Shown here: piece by piece, positions 8,525 to 17,679 of the stretch
How positions within the stretch are numbered: the stretch's first letter is position 1
How the letters are laid out: every line of letters starts with the position of its first letter
Assembly (NCBI GenBank): GCA_020832225.1
Contig: JAFIFA010000127.1
Span: forward strand, 1 to 45,101
DNA: 45,101 bases
Origin: Balneolaceae bacterium
GTDB taxonomy: Bacteria; Bacteroidota; Rhodothermia; Balneolales; Balneolaceae
Direction: 5' to 3'
The notes under the pieces: generated by a model
Databases searched by the model: none
Told to the model about the DNA's origin: nothing
What the model saw: only the letters and a program-made list of their open reading frames with translations
Translations under genes and position numbers: made by a program

Positions 8525-11419
8525 TCACTTAATCAACGTCATCTTCTGTATCACAGAGTAATCTCCACTTGTTAGGCGCGCAATATAGACTCCGCTGCTA
8601 AGCCTTGAGCCATCAAACGTAATCGTAAAAGATCCTACCGGATGGCTTTCGTCATTAATCAACGTAGATATTCTGCGCCCCAGTACGTCGTAAACTTCAA
8701 TTGTGACGGGTGCTTGTTCGGGTACCGAATAGCTCAGGCTTGTCGATGCGCTGAATGGGTTGGGGAAATTGGGTTCAAGAATAAACTCATCGGGCAACCG
8801 GGCAAAATCATCCTCACCCACCGGGAAAAAGACTTCTGCCTCAGCCGGTTCCACAAATTCAGATGTATAGATTCGAAGCTCACCGGGTGCAAGATTTGCA
8901 TTGATGGATAGATCACCCTCAACCATCTCTGAACTCCCCTTCACAAACTCATACCACTCACCTTCTGCTGTGAAATCGATGGAGGTCTCGTTAAAATCGA
9001 CCCCGAAGTTACCTACAATGATGGCGTCCATATCATTGTGCTCCAGTCGTACCCACTTCACTTCTCCGCCCAGCGATGAGTTGAACTCTGTCTCTGCACT
9101 GCTGAACACAGGACTGGAGTGCCTTAGTCTGAGCAGTTCACTCCACGACTTGTAGAGCCTGAGCCGTGATTCATCTTCAAAATAGTCCCATCGCACCGGC
9201 TTCTCATCGGTACGTCCCGGATCAGAAGCTAAACACTCACCATCACTTCCATCGCCAGGCTTAAGGCACTCATTGTCGCCTGCGCCATATCCAAGTTCCC
9301 CGAACTGCCACAGCATCTTGGGTCCCGGAATAGTTAGGAAGAAGGCACCGGTCAGTTTCTGTCGGTTTAGAGCAACCTCAAGTTCTGTCACGTCATGCTC
9401 GGGATTATCGTCGTTGCCAAATGTAACATTCCGATACATCAGCCACTGCTCATCGTGGCTCTCCATATATCCGATAAGGTGTGGAAAATCCCAACCCGAT
9501 CGATTACTCCAATGTATTCCCTGGAAATTGGACTGGGAAGTGTATCCCATACTTGCCTGGCTGTAGTTCCGGTTATGGTTGCCCCAAAGCATCATCCCAT
9601 AGTTGGCCAGTTCACTCTCCTCGGAGTTTGCGGCAAAATGTTCAGCAATAACATAAACACCGTCATCCACCGCCCAAAGCTCATCAGCCATCCTTTTCAG
9701 GTTTTCAATTCGCTGAGGGTTATTTCCATCCAGCAGCGATCTGTCATCCACATTGGATGCAAAACCTTTGGTCAGATCAAACCGATAGCCGTCAACGTTA
9801 TATGTCTCAACCCAGTAGCGGTTCATCCGGTCGAGCCAATATTTGATATAGTCGTGGTCGTGATTGAGATGAAAGAATACGTTATAGGCATGACCCGGAC
9901 CGAGAAGTGGATTTCCGGTTTCAAAACTGTCGCTTCGATTGGTACCAAACGTTCTGATCAGCGGTGAACGGTCGTGTGCATGGTTGTATACCACATCCAA
10001 AATCACGGCAATTCCGCGACTATGGGCTTCATCAACAAACTCTTTAAAAGCCCTTCTCGTACCGTATGATTTGTCGAGTGCACCGTGAAAAACCGGGTTA
10101 TAGCCCCAGCTGAGGTTTCCGTCAAACTCCTGAACAGGCATCAACTCGATCGCATTGATACCCAGTCTCTCCAGGTAGTCAAGAGTGTCGGCCAATACGT
10201 TAAACGAGCTTTCATCAACAAAGTCCCGAAGAAGCAGTTCATAAATAACCAGTTCTTCCTGAGCGGGACGTTCAAAGTCGGTTACCTGCCATTGATACTC
10301 CTCACGACCCGGTTCAACAACTGTTACTTCATAGTCCGTAAGACCAGTTGGGTAAGCGGGCAGATCGGGATAGATCGAGTCATCAATAAATTGATCAAAA
10401 TTTGGATGGAGAACCAGCTCAGAGAAGAGGTCAGCTACACGGATTTCGCCATCGACCAGATACTGAAAACGGTAATAGTCACCCGGTGTAAGGTTCTCGA
10501 CGGTGATCCAGAAATGAGGACTGTCGGGATTGGTGTCGTCCAACTTCATGAAATACTCCTCCTGCACCTCCCACTCAGTTACATCACCAATCAGATAGAC
10601 AAACTCCTTGGCGGGTGCGAACATCGAAAAGGTAACCGTAGACCCATCTTCATGGTAGTTGATTCCATCCTCAATACCTGCGGGGCGCTGTTCACGAACC
10701 ACATCCGGATTTACAATAACGTAGAGGGAATCTTCTTCAACGGCTCCGGATGGATCTTCACCCACAACCCGAAAATCAGTACGCCCTTCATTTGAGACCG
10801 TATAGGTGTACTCTAACGTATTGCTATCCTCTGCAGAAGCAACTTCATTTCCATTCTCGAATAGTGTAATTGATGTGAGGGTTCCTGCATCACTATTCCC
10901 CTCCACCACAAATTCAATTGTCTCATTGAGCTCAGCAAAATAGGGATTGGGTGATGAAACCGATGGCTGACTGAACCGGATAACCAACTCTCCGCTTGCC
11001 AGATCAACAAAAAGATCTGATGTCTGAAGATTTGTATCGGCGCTTCGGAAAACAAAAGCGAGCTGATAGATGCGGTCTTCCGATGCGGGCAGATCATAAA
11101 AATCGCGGGGATTACCGATCTCAAGTTCCCAGATATCTCCCTCAATATTCTGAAGCTGGAGCTCTGGCAGGTTTTCACCCCAATCAGAAACAACATAAGA
11201 CCAGTTTCCGGTATCTCTGTCGTTCTCTGAAACAATTACACCGGTGTGGGCATATATATCTCCATCAAAATCCTCAAGTGCGGTACCCTCTGCATTAAAC
11301 TGAACCGTAATCTCATCATCCTCAGTTGGGAAAGAGGGAGTAGTCGAGATTGTTTGGGCAAAGATAGAAAGTGGCAGAAACAGCATTAACGCTGTCGTGA
11401 AAAGTAAACTTCGTTTCAT
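8525..11419 (-). CDS. Secreted GH13 alpha-amylase-family enzyme with T9SS sorting domain
   Basis: Glycoside hydrolase that should cut alpha-1,4-glucans at or outside the cell surface. The 964 residues start with a signal peptide (MKRSLLFTTALMLFLPLSIFAQ). Beta-sandwich domains follow (about 25-240), then a CBM48-like module (FSMFAPAKEFVYLIGDVTEW, about 262-340), then the GH13 barrel. Its conserved regions are DVVYNH (475-480), GYRFDLTK with nucleophile D548, VIAEHF with acid/base E593, and ESHDEQ with H655-D656. The last ~85 residues form a Por-type sorting domain (FILEPNFPNPF, YDVLGRRI, SSGVYIARL), so export by T9SS is expected. The start codon overlaps the lacI stop by ATGA, giving translational coupling. 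Exact specificity (amylase, pullulanase or neopullulanase type) is not settled. Confidence 0.93.
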   Translation of the reverse strand: MKRSLLFTTALMLFLPLSIFAQTISTTPSFPTEDDEITVQFNAEGTALEDFDGDIYAHTGVIVSENDRDTGNWSYVVSDWGENLPELQLQNIEGDIWELEIGNPRDFYDLPASEDRIYQLAFVFRSADTNLQTSDLFVDLASGELVIRFSQPSVSSPNPYFAELNETIEFVVEGNSDAGTLTSITLFENGNEVASAEDSNTLEYTYTVSNEGRTDFRVVGEDPSGAVEEDSLYVIVNPDVVREQRPAGIEDGINYHEDGSTVTFSMFAPAKEFVYLIGDVTEWEVQEEYFMKLDDTNPDSPHFWITVENLTPGDYYRFQYLVDGEIRVADLFSELVLHPNFDQFIDDSIYPDLPAYPTGLTDYEVTVVEPGREEYQWQVTDFERPAQEELVIYELLLRDFVDESSFNVLADTLDYLERLGINAIELMPVQEFDGNLSWGYNPVFHGALDKSYGTRRAFKEFVDEAHSRGIAVILDVVYNHAHDRSPLIRTFGTNRSDSFETGNPLLGPGHAYNVFFHLNHDHDYIKYWLDRMNRYWVETYNVDGYRFDLTKGFASNVDDRSLLDGNNPQRIENLKRMADELWAVDDGVYVIAEHFAANSEESELANYGMMLWGNHNRNYSQASMGYTSQSNFQGIHWSNRSGWDFPHLIGYMESHDEQWLMYRNVTFGNDDNPEHDVTELEVALNRQKLTGAFFLTIPGPKMLWQFGELGYGAGDNECLKPGDGSDGECLASDPGRTDEKPVRWDYFEDESRLRLYKSWSELLRLRHSSPVFSSAETEFNSSLGGEVKWVRLEHNDMDAIIVGNFGVDFNETSIDFTAEGEWYEFVKGSSEMVEGDLSINANLAPGELRIYTSEFVEPAEAEVFFPVGEDDFARLPDEFILEPNFPNPFSASTSLSYSVPEQAPVTIEVYDVLGRRISTLINDESHPVGSFTITFDGSRLSSGVYIARLTSGDYSVIQKMTLIK

Positions 11420-12438
11420 ACAACTACTCGTTTGTTCAGGTCCGGTTCGGATGATTTTCTTATGATCAGTTCTGGTTTAAATATTTCATGGCTCAGCGAC
11501 ATCTCACCATTGTCTTCCTGCAACCGGGAAATTAGCTTTTCAGTGGCGTTGTGGCCCATCCTGTACATTGGCTGACTTACCGTTGAGAGTTCCACATACT
11601 CGGAAATGCTCAGATTATCGAAGCTAATCATTGGAATTCGACGTCCGGCTTCCCGCATCGCTTTCTGAGCACCAACGGCCTTAATATCAGACATACAGAA
11701 ACAGGCATCAGGCACTTTTTTTGACTTCAAGATTTTTTTCATGCCTTGATAGCCGCTGAGTTCAGTAAATCCGTCCCTTTCCATGTTCTCTCCGGTAAAT
11801 ACCAGAGAGCTGTCGAATTCCATTTTGTTATCCGAAAGAGCCTGCTTGTAGCCTTCAAGGCGTCCGATTATTGGAATAGAGTCTTCCCTTGCAGAGAGAA
11901 GCGCAATACGACGATGTCCTTTTTTCAGCAGGTAGTCTGTAGCTATCATAGCGCCTTCGCGGTTGTCAAAACTGACGGAGTCGAAATGGGCGCTATAGTC
12001 GTCTACCAAACTGATCGGCACATCGTATCGTTTCAGTGATTTCAATTTCTTCTCAGGAAGGTGCAGTGAAACAAAGAGATATCCCTCTGCCCATCGTTTT
12101 TTCAGGTGCATCTCTACCTGTGCAAACGGATTGCCATCGTGATTGATATTTACAATCGAGAGTTCAATTTGATGCTTAGAGAGGCTGTCCTGAACTCCCC
12201 TGAGGATCTCGGTGAGGAAGTAGTTGGACATTACCGGGACCAGCATCATGATTCGCTTCTTATTCTTGCTGGCGAGGCTTTGGGCGTAGACATGTGGCTG
12301 ATACCCCATTTGGTCGGCCACTTTCAGAATCTTTTCCCTTGTTGCAGGCTTAACCCGTTCAGCCTCATTAAATACCCTCGAAACCGTGGCAATGCTGACA
12401 CCCGCAGATTTGGCTATGTCGTAGATTGTTTTTGGCAA
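11416..12438 (-). CDS. LacI-family transcriptional regulator of the glucan locus
   Basis: DNA-binding repressor or activator, 340 residues, full length for LacI/GalR proteins. The N-terminal helix-turn-helix with hinge is clear: TIYDIAKSAGVSIATVSRVF (about 4-23), then VKPATREKILKVADQMGYQP and the LAS hinge helix. The rest is a periplasmic-binding-protein-like effector domain (RIMMLVPVMSNYFLTEILRG, RIALLSAREDSIP, PDACFCMSDIKAVG). Its recognition sequence should be the TGnAAnCGnTTnCA palindrome found at 1091-1131 and 13147-13160. It precedes the amylase with a 4-bp overlap and lies 126 bp after the starch-binding lipoprotein gene, from which a hairpin separates it. The inducer is presumably a maltodextrin or glucose derivative, by analogy with LacI regulators of other Bacteroidota starch loci. 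Confidence 0.92.
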   Translation of the reverse strand: MPKTIYDIAKSAGVSIATVSRVFNEAERVKPATREKILKVADQMGYQPHVYAQSLASKNKKRIMMLVPVMSNYFLTEILRGVQDSLSKHQIELSIVNINHDGNPFAQVEMHLKKRWAEGYLFVSLHLPEKKLKSLKRYDVPISLVDDYSAHFDSVSFDNREGAMIATDYLLKKGHRRIALLSAREDSIPIIGRLEGYKQALSDNKMEFDSSLVFTGENMERDGFTELSGYQGMKKILKSKKVPDACFCMSDIKAVGAQKAMREAGRRIPMISFDNLSISEYVELSTVSQPMYRMGHNATEKLISRLQEDNGEMSLSHEIFKPELIIRKSSEPDLNKRVVV

Positions 12439-12512
12439 AACTGGTGGATTGGAGAAACATACCGCAGCCGCAGAAGGCCTGGGGCAGATTCACATCAGGT
12501 GGTGAAAATAGA

Positions 12513-12538
12513 ATTGGCGGAGAGTGATCTCCGCCAAT
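12513..12538 (-). terminator. Strong hairpin between starch-binding lipoprotein gene and lacI
   Basis: Perfect 11-bp stem (12513-12523 with 12528-12538) around a 4-nt loop. Read on the minus strand it lies 27 bp after the lipoprotein stop and is followed by a T-rich stretch (TTCTATTTTC). It therefore looks like a terminator or a partial attenuator that lowers read-through into lacI and the amylase. The T-run is interrupted, so leaky termination is plausible. Confidence 0.65.
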
Positions 12539-12564
12539 GGTTATTTATAACTTGAGCAAGTAAA

Positions 12565-13059
12565 TTACTCGGGCTGTTCGCCCCAAACATCTTCAACTGT
12601 AACGCCATCTTCCAAGGTCGCAGATCGGTTTGGATCGCCGGCCCATTCGCCACCATCCCAACCTTCATCCACAAAGTTGGAGAAGTATTTGTATTCAACT
12701 CCCTCACCCTCAGCCTGAGCAGGAACAACTGGTAGTTCAGTATCTTCATCAACAATCAGAACAAGCCTGTATTCATCATTCGTGCCAGGCTCGGTCCAGC
12801 CTACCATTGCCCCTGCAATATACACATCATACTCATCCGGGTCGAAACCGGAAACTTCTGACAGGTCTACAGTAAATGTGGCAATGCCACCATCTTCGGT
12901 TTCAAACTGGATGCCATATACCAACTCTATATCACCATTTCCGTTACCGTTGCCATCATCTGGCAATTCGATGGTTGGAATACTGTCTTCAGAACAAGAC
13001 ATCAGTGCGAAAGGCAGTGCAATCGCAACCAAAAAAAGACTTAATCGTTTCAGTTTCAT
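12565..13059 (-). CDS. Starch-binding-module lipoprotein, SusE/CBM20-like
   Basis: Small predicted outer-membrane lipoprotein of 164 residues. The ATG at 13059 is chosen over an upstream in-frame ATG at 13092 because GGAG sits about 10 bp before it and it opens directly into the lipoprotein signal MKLKRLSLFLVAIALPFALM-S-C (acylated C22). A low-complexity linker (DDGNGNGNGD) follows, then one domain with VYIAGAMVGWTEPG, YKYFSNF and GDPNRSATL. These resemble the beta-sandwich signatures of CBM20/CBM48-like starch-binding modules. It likely tethers glucan for the SusCD complex or the secreted amylase. A perfect LacI operator lies 88 bp upstream of the start. The binding-module call rests on motif resemblance only. 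Confidence 0.75.
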   Translation of the reverse strand: MKLKRLSLFLVAIALPFALMSCSEDSIPTIELPDDGNGNGNGDIELVYGIQFETEDGGIATFTVDLSEVSGFDPDEYDVYIAGAMVGWTEPGTNDEYRLVLIVDEDTELPVVPAQAEGEGVEYKYFSNFVDEGWDGGEWAGDPNRSATLEDGVTVEDVWGEQPE

Positions 13060-13146
13060 AGTAAATGTCTCCACATATGTTGTTATTTTCATACCCTGTT
13101 TGGACTTGAAAATTAGCCAACAGAGCGTTTATTGAGGTTCTGCACG

Positions 13147-13160
13147 TGTAAGCGCTTACA
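13147..13160. promoter_or_regulatory. Perfectly symmetric LacI-family operator
   Basis: TGTAAGCGCTTACA is a complete 14-bp palindrome with the central CG typical of LacI/GalR operators. It matches both operator arms at 1091-1131. It lies 88 bp upstream of the starch-binding lipoprotein start, in the 166-bp gap after ispG. A possible minus-strand promoter (TTGCAA, 19 bp, TATTGA) runs directly into it, so repression by promoter blocking is plausible; the promoter itself is weakly supported. Confidence 0.8.
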
Positions 13161-13225
13161 TCAATATGGGCAATTTTACATTTTGTTGCAAAAAAATTTC
13201 GCCCTGAACGATAATTCCTATCCGT

Positions 13226-14461
13226 TTATTTAGCCGTCTCTTCAGAGGTTTCTTTACGGCCGTAGTTTTTCGCGATGTAATCCTCAAGAATCTGACGGAA
13301 CTCCGCTCCAATTCCATCCCCTCTAAGCGTTTTATAGTGCTCTCCATCTACATAGACCGGTGCTTTTGGCTCTTCAAATGTTCCCGGAAGTGATATTCCG
13401 ATATTTGCATGACGTGACTCGCCCGGTCCGTTTACCACGCAACCCATTACGGCAACATCCATCTCTTCAACACCGGGATAGATCTCTCTCCAGACCGGCA
13501 TCTGCTCGAGAATGTAGTTTTGGATGTCATCAGCCAGCTCCTGAAAGTAGGTGCTTTTTGTTCGGCCACAACCCGGGCATGATGTAACCTGTGGGATGAA
13601 GCTTCTGATTCCGAGAGACTGAAGAATCTGCTGAGAAATTCTCACCTCCTCTGCCCTGTCGGCACCCGGCATCGGTGTAAGAGAGACGCGGATTGTATCG
13701 CCTATACCCTTCTGAAGCAGAACCGCCAGAGCCACGGAGCTGGCAACGGTACCTTTCATCCCCATTCCGGCCTCTGTAAGCCCTAAATGAAGCGGGTAGG
13801 TGAGATCTTTCGCAATTCTCTGGTAGACACTGATCAGATCCTGTACGCCACTCATTTTGCAGCTTACAATGATCTTATCTGATGATAGCCCTACATCTTC
13901 AGCTAATTCAGTAGAGCGACGGGCACTCTCCACCATGGTATCAAGCATCACCTCTTTCGAGGATTTTGGTTTTTTTCTGGAGTTGTTCTCATCCATATAG
14001 TGCGCGAGGAGCTGTTGATCCAGCGACCCCCAGTTCACCCCAATCCGGACAGGCTTGTCATATTTTATCGCCTGCTCAACGATGGTGCAAAAGTTCTTAT
14101 CCCGTGTCTTTGTCCCCGTATTTCCCGGATTGATTCGAAACTTGGAGAGAGCATTCGCCATATCCGGGTACTTGGGTAGCAGCAGGTGACCATTGTAGTG
14201 AAAATCCCCAATTATAGGAACCGTTACCCCTCTGTTGATCAGCTTCTCTTTGATATGGGGAACTGCCTTTGCAGCGGCGTCATTGTTCACTGTGATTCGG
14301 ACCAGCTCCGAACCCGCCTTGTGGAGATGATCGATCTGCTCAACGGTTTCATCGATATCGGCCGTATCGGTGTTGGTCATCGATTGAACAACAATCGGAT
14401 GTCCTCCGCCAACAGGGACATCACCAACATAAACCGTTCCGGATTCTCTTCTATCTGTCAT
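13226..14461 (-). CDS. ispG: 4-hydroxy-3-methylbut-2-enyl diphosphate synthase (IspG/GcpE)
   Basis: Fe-S enzyme of the MEP isoprenoid pathway. It converts methylerythritol cyclodiphosphate to HMBPP in the cytosol. The 411 residues show the TIM-barrel start ([20 protein letters not shown]) and the C-terminal [4Fe-4S] domain. The cluster ligands are visible as CPGCGR (C295, C298) and CVVNGPGE (C341), the latter also holding catalytic E348. The length is that of the common two-domain bacterial form. The larger three-domain form frequent in Bacteroidia and plants is not present. It lies downstream of the rhomboid genes with a 130-bp gap, so it may have its own promoter. It supplies precursors for quinones and carotenoids. 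Confidence 0.96.
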   Translation of the reverse strand: MTDRRESGTVYVGDVPVGGGHPIVVQSMTNTDTADIDETVEQIDHLHKAGSELVRITVNNDAAAKAVPHIKEKLINRGVTVPIIGDFHYNGHLLLPKYPDMANALSKFRINPGNTGTKTRDKNFCTIVEQAIKYDKPVRIGVNWGSLDQQLLAHYMDENNSRKKPKSSKEVMLDTMVESARRSTELAEDVGLSSDKIIVSCKMSGVQDLISVYQRIAKDLTYPLHLGLTEAGMGMKGTVASSVALAVLLQKGIGDTIRVSLTPMPGADRAEEVRISQQILQSLGIRSFIPQVTSCPGCGRTKSTYFQELADDIQNYILEQMPVWREIYPGVEEMDVAVMGCVVNGPGESRHANIGISLPGTFEEPKAPVYVDGEHYKTLRGDGIGAEFRQILEDYIAKNYGRKETSEETAK

Positions 14462-14591
14462 AAACCTACCTCTGTCTGAGATCTTTTAGTAGAGTAAATT
14501 CTTATGGATGTATCTGTAAGAGCAAATCAAATTTTGTGCCTGTAAAGTTCTTTAGCCCAAAAATGTCAACCTGTTCTGCGACTGAACGTGA

Positions 14592-15479
14592 TCAGTTCTT
14601 CTTGCTCAGATCAAAGAGCTTCCTCTTCTCCTCTGCCGTGAGGGCGTCATACCCTTCTTTGGAGATCTTTTCGAGAATTTCGTCAAGTTCAGACTGACTG
14701 GTCTCCTCCACAATCTCAACATCACTTACAGAGTACATCTTTTTATTCTTCGGGCTTTTTTTAGCCTTCTTGGTTTTCTTCCCGCCAGCCAAATCAGGGT
14801 TCCATATCTTCTCGATCGGTCGTACAAATTTGGAGAGGTCCACGCCCTTATAGTGTGCTTTTATCAACAGATAGCCAAATCCTGCACCGCCCAGGTGAAC
14901 CAGGTGAGCTATACCATCTCCCGATCCTACAAAGAGGACACCAAAAGCAATCAAACCTGCAACCACAAATCGAGCCTCAATTGGCGGCAGTAGCAGAAGC
15001 ATGATGGGCATTTTTGGATACATATAGGCAAAGGCTACCATAATTCCGTAAACCGCACCGGATGCACCAATAACATTACTGTATCCAAAGAGAAACCCTA
15101 AAGCCATATGAACAAGAACACCACCGATCCCTGCGCCAAAGTAGATCACAGAGAATGTTCTTGGTCCGAGCCCCTCCTCCACAGCACGACCCATCCACCA
15201 GAGCCATAGCATATTAAATATAAGGTGGAAGCCGCCCCCATGCAGAAACATGTAGGTTACAAATCGCCAGGGCTGCGTTACAGCCGTTGTAAATTCAGAT
15301 GAGAATCCGAACCAGGTTAACAAAAACTCATTCACTGAACTCTCTCCGATACGGATTCCCCCAAAGAGAGCCTGTACAAGAAAGACAATAACGTTTATTG
15401 CAATAAGCGTACGGATGATCGTTGGCATCCGCATAAAACCACGTTTAAACGCTTCCCAAAATGAATCTTGCTGATACAT
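14592..15479 (-). CDS. Rhomboid-family intramembrane serine protease with C-terminal extension
   Basis: Inner-membrane protease that cleaves transmembrane helices. The 295 residues show six hydrophobic segments, the HGGGFHLIFNM oxyanion-region motif, the catalytic serine in GASGAVYG (S140) and the catalytic histidine in HLVHLGG (H195). The last ~75 residues are soluble and lysine-rich, ending in SELDEILEKISKEGYDALTAEEK-type sequence, a small helical tail seen on many Bacteroidota rhomboids. It is 8 bp after another rhomboid gene, itself coupled to an FAD oxidoreductase. No substrate can be named. The two active-site residues indicate an active protease, not an inactive iRhom-like form. Confidence 0.92.
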   Translation of the reverse strand: MYQQDSFWEAFKRGFMRMPTIIRTLIAINVIVFLVQALFGGIRIGESSVNEFLLTWFGFSSEFTTAVTQPWRFVTYMFLHGGGFHLIFNMLWLWWMGRAVEEGLGPRTFSVIYFGAGIGGVLVHMALGFLFGYSNVIGASGAVYGIMVAFAYMYPKMPIMLLLLPPIEARFVVAGLIAFGVLFVGSGDGIAHLVHLGGAGFGYLLIKAHYKGVDLSKFVRPIEKIWNPDLAGGKKTKKAKKSPKNKKMYSVSDVEIVEETSQSELDEILEKISKEGYDALTAEEKRKLFDLSKKN

Positions 15480-15487
15480 AAATTGTG

Positions 15488-16114
15488 CTAATAGTTTTGG
15501 CCTTCACCCTTCAGACCCCAGTATTTGATCAGAATAAAACCGATCACCATACCACCAAGGTGGGCAAAGTGAGCAATACCGCTGTCTGGACGCATCAGTC
15601 CGGATGCCAACTCAATAACACCAAATATAGCGACAAAATATTTCGCTTTAATGGGTATTGGCGGAATCAACAACATAATGTAGCGATCGGGAAACATCAT
15701 CCCGAAAGCAAGCAGAATGCCAAATACAGCGCCGGAAGCACCTACTGTAGGCGCTCCTGTTCCGCCGATCCACATATGGATCAGTGCGGCACCGATACCG
15801 GTTAGAAAGTAGTAGACCACAAACCGCTTGGTTCCCCAGAAATTTTCAATACCCTGGCCAAATATCCATAACGCAAAGAGGTTAAAGAAGACATGCCCCA
15901 AGCTCGCGTGAAGGAACATGTAGGTAACCAGCTGCCAGGGGCCGAAGTTACCAGATCCCACTGGCCACAAGGCTCCAAACTCCATCAGAAACTGCTGCAG
16001 CATCGGGTTGGTCAATGCAAAAAAGACCAGCAGATTCACAATAAGCAGGTGCTTTACTGCCGGTGGAAAGATCGAAAACTGCGTATTGGGAGAATAGTTG
16101 TCGTTATAATTCAA
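15488..16114 (-). CDS. Rhomboid-family intramembrane serine protease
   Basis: Second rhomboid, 208 residues, essentially the bare six-helix core. The motifs are HASLGHVFFNL, GASGAVFG with catalytic S127, and HFAHLGG with catalytic H185. It lacks the soluble tail of its downstream neighbour. Its start overlaps the stop of the preceding oxidoreductase as ATGA (16114-16111), so translation is coupled. The two rhomboids differ enough outside the motifs to suggest an old duplication, or recruitment of two subfamilies, and not a recent copy. Both catalytic residues are present. Confidence 0.93.
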   Translation of the reverse strand: MNYNDNYSPNTQFSIFPPAVKHLLIVNLLVFFALTNPMLQQFLMEFGALWPVGSGNFGPWQLVTYMFLHASLGHVFFNLFALWIFGQGIENFWGTKRFVVYYFLTGIGAALIHMWIGGTGAPTVGASGAVFGILLAFGMMFPDRYIMLLIPPIPIKAKYFVAIFGVIELASGLMRPDSGIAHFAHLGGMVIGFILIKYWGLKGEGQNY

Positions 16115-17613
16115 TGAACCGGATCGTTGATTAAACTTTTTATGATTTTGTACCAGGCGTTAAAGCCACTCAGTGCTACACCCGGGATTCCCTGTCCGGG
16201 AAAAACCGTATCGCCACAGAGATAGAGTCCCTTAACCGGGGGTGTATTGGACGTCCAGTCCAGCAAGGACCGGTCCATACTCTGAGGAATTCCTCCCACT
16301 CTGCCTCTCTTTCTGTATACCCAGTTACTCCAGCTAACCGGAGTGGAGGAGAATGCGACTTTTATTTCAGACTCATTAAAATAGGGAAGTTTTTTACGCA
16401 GAACACGTAAAATCTGATTATGTGCCTGCTCCTTCGTTTCATCGTATCTGCCATTCAGGTTAAACCAAAAATCCGGCCTGGCATGTGTGGAAACATTTAG
16501 TACTCGCTCTCCCTTTGGGGCCCGCTTCTGATCTTCCGGATGGGAAAAAGAGACAAAAACAGAGCCTGATTCAATACCTGCAACTTGATCATCTTGATCG
16601 AGATGGATCTGATGGTGAATGGCCATGTCTTCAGGATAGACATCCGTAGTGGCAATACCCATTGTAAAGGCACCCCACGCCTCACTGTACTTATCCGATT
16701 CTCTTTTAAAATACTCCCTTCCCTCTCCTTTCAAAATATCGGCCATATTCCACACGGGAAGGTTTGAAACCACTTTTTTAGCTCTGTAGACCTCCTTTGA
16801 GCTTCGAACCTCGAAGTAGCCTTCCTTTTTCTCAATAGTCCCAACCGGCTCTTTCACGTGAAGTACTCCACCCTTCTTCTCAATAGAGCCCTGAATAACC
16901 CGAATCATCTCCAGCAAACCACCCGGCACGTAGTAGTTCGTAGAGTTTGTGTAGGTGATGGCGGGGGCTCCAAAGAGAAATGGCGTATCGTGAGATGGTG
17001 ATTGGGCCGAAATAATAAGCTGCTCATCCAAAAACCTGAAAAAATCGGGGTTGCTGATTCCCGTTTTTCTTGCGGTCTCCTTCACCGATCGAAATGCATA
17101 GGGAAGCACCCATGAATCGGCAGGATTGTTTTTGAGTAGTGAGAGCCACTCCCCCGCTCTCTCGGGTGGAAAGAGCGGATTGCGGCCCGATACTTTCCAA
17201 ACTATATCGGACACATCAAATGCCAGGTTCCAGAAAGATGCCTGCTCTTCCGGCTCATCAAATGCTTCAGCCGCCTCATCAATCCACTCCTTACGGCCCC
17301 TGTGGCGAGTAATCACCTTTCCATTCATATGGACAGCCATCGATGGTTCCAGAGCGATTTTGGGGATCTCTATACTCAGTTTCTCCTCCAGCATGCGAAG
17401 CGGCTGGTGTTGATCGAACCCAATAAGGGTCGTTGCACCCGATTCAAAGATGTAACCCTTTCTGAAATAGGACGAGCTACAGCCGCCGGGTACATGAGAG
17501 GCTTCCAGTATTAATACCGAAAGACCCTCTGAAGCGAGAAGCGCCGCGGCTGTCATGCCGCCCATGCCAGAACCGGCTACAATAACATCAAAATTATTTG
17601 TTTTTTGGATCAT
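16111..17613 (-). CDS. Phytoene desaturase-like FAD-dependent oxidoreductase
   Basis: Flavoprotein of the CrtI/CrtD/CrtISO/retinol-saturase superfamily, 500 residues. The N-terminal dinucleotide-binding motif is clear: VIVAGSGMGGMTAAALLASEG, then LILEASHVPGGCSSSY and FESGATTLIGF. The C-terminal FAD-contacting motif GLYLCGDTVFPGQGIPGVALSG is intact. Likely roles are carotenoid desaturation, isomerisation or another hydrophobic polyene reaction, but no carotenoid gene (crtB, crtY, crtZ) is nearby. It lies 66 bp after an ABC-transporter ATPase gene and overlaps the next rhomboid start by 4 bp. ispG, 1.6 kb downstream on the same strand, gives loose support for an isoprenoid link. Exact reaction unknown. 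Confidence 0.85.
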   Translation of the reverse strand: MIQKTNNFDVIVAGSGMGGMTAAALLASEGLSVLILEASHVPGGCSSSYFRKGYIFESGATTLIGFDQHQPLRMLEEKLSIEIPKIALEPSMAVHMNGKVITRHRGRKEWIDEAAEAFDEPEEQASFWNLAFDVSDIVWKVSGRNPLFPPERAGEWLSLLKNNPADSWVLPYAFRSVKETARKTGISNPDFFRFLDEQLIISAQSPSHDTPFLFGAPAITYTNSTNYYVPGGLLEMIRVIQGSIEKKGGVLHVKEPVGTIEKKEGYFEVRSSKEVYRAKKVVSNLPVWNMADILKGEGREYFKRESDKYSEAWGAFTMGIATTDVYPEDMAIHHQIHLDQDDQVAGIESGSVFVSFSHPEDQKRAPKGERVLNVSTHARPDFWFNLNGRYDETKEQAHNQILRVLRKKLPYFNESEIKVAFSSTPVSWSNWVYRKRGRVGGIPQSMDRSLLDWTSNTPPVKGLYLCGDTVFPGQGIPGVALSGFNAWYKIIKSLINDPVH

Positions 17614-17679
17614 GCCGGACTAACAAATAACTCTCCCTGGTGGTTCAATCCCCCGAACTTTTTCCGTGTGAAAAGAAAC

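Noticed and set aside
10085-10795. Long open frame opposite the amylase gene
   Set aside because: It is a shadow of the strongly supported GH13 coding frame and resembles no known protein.
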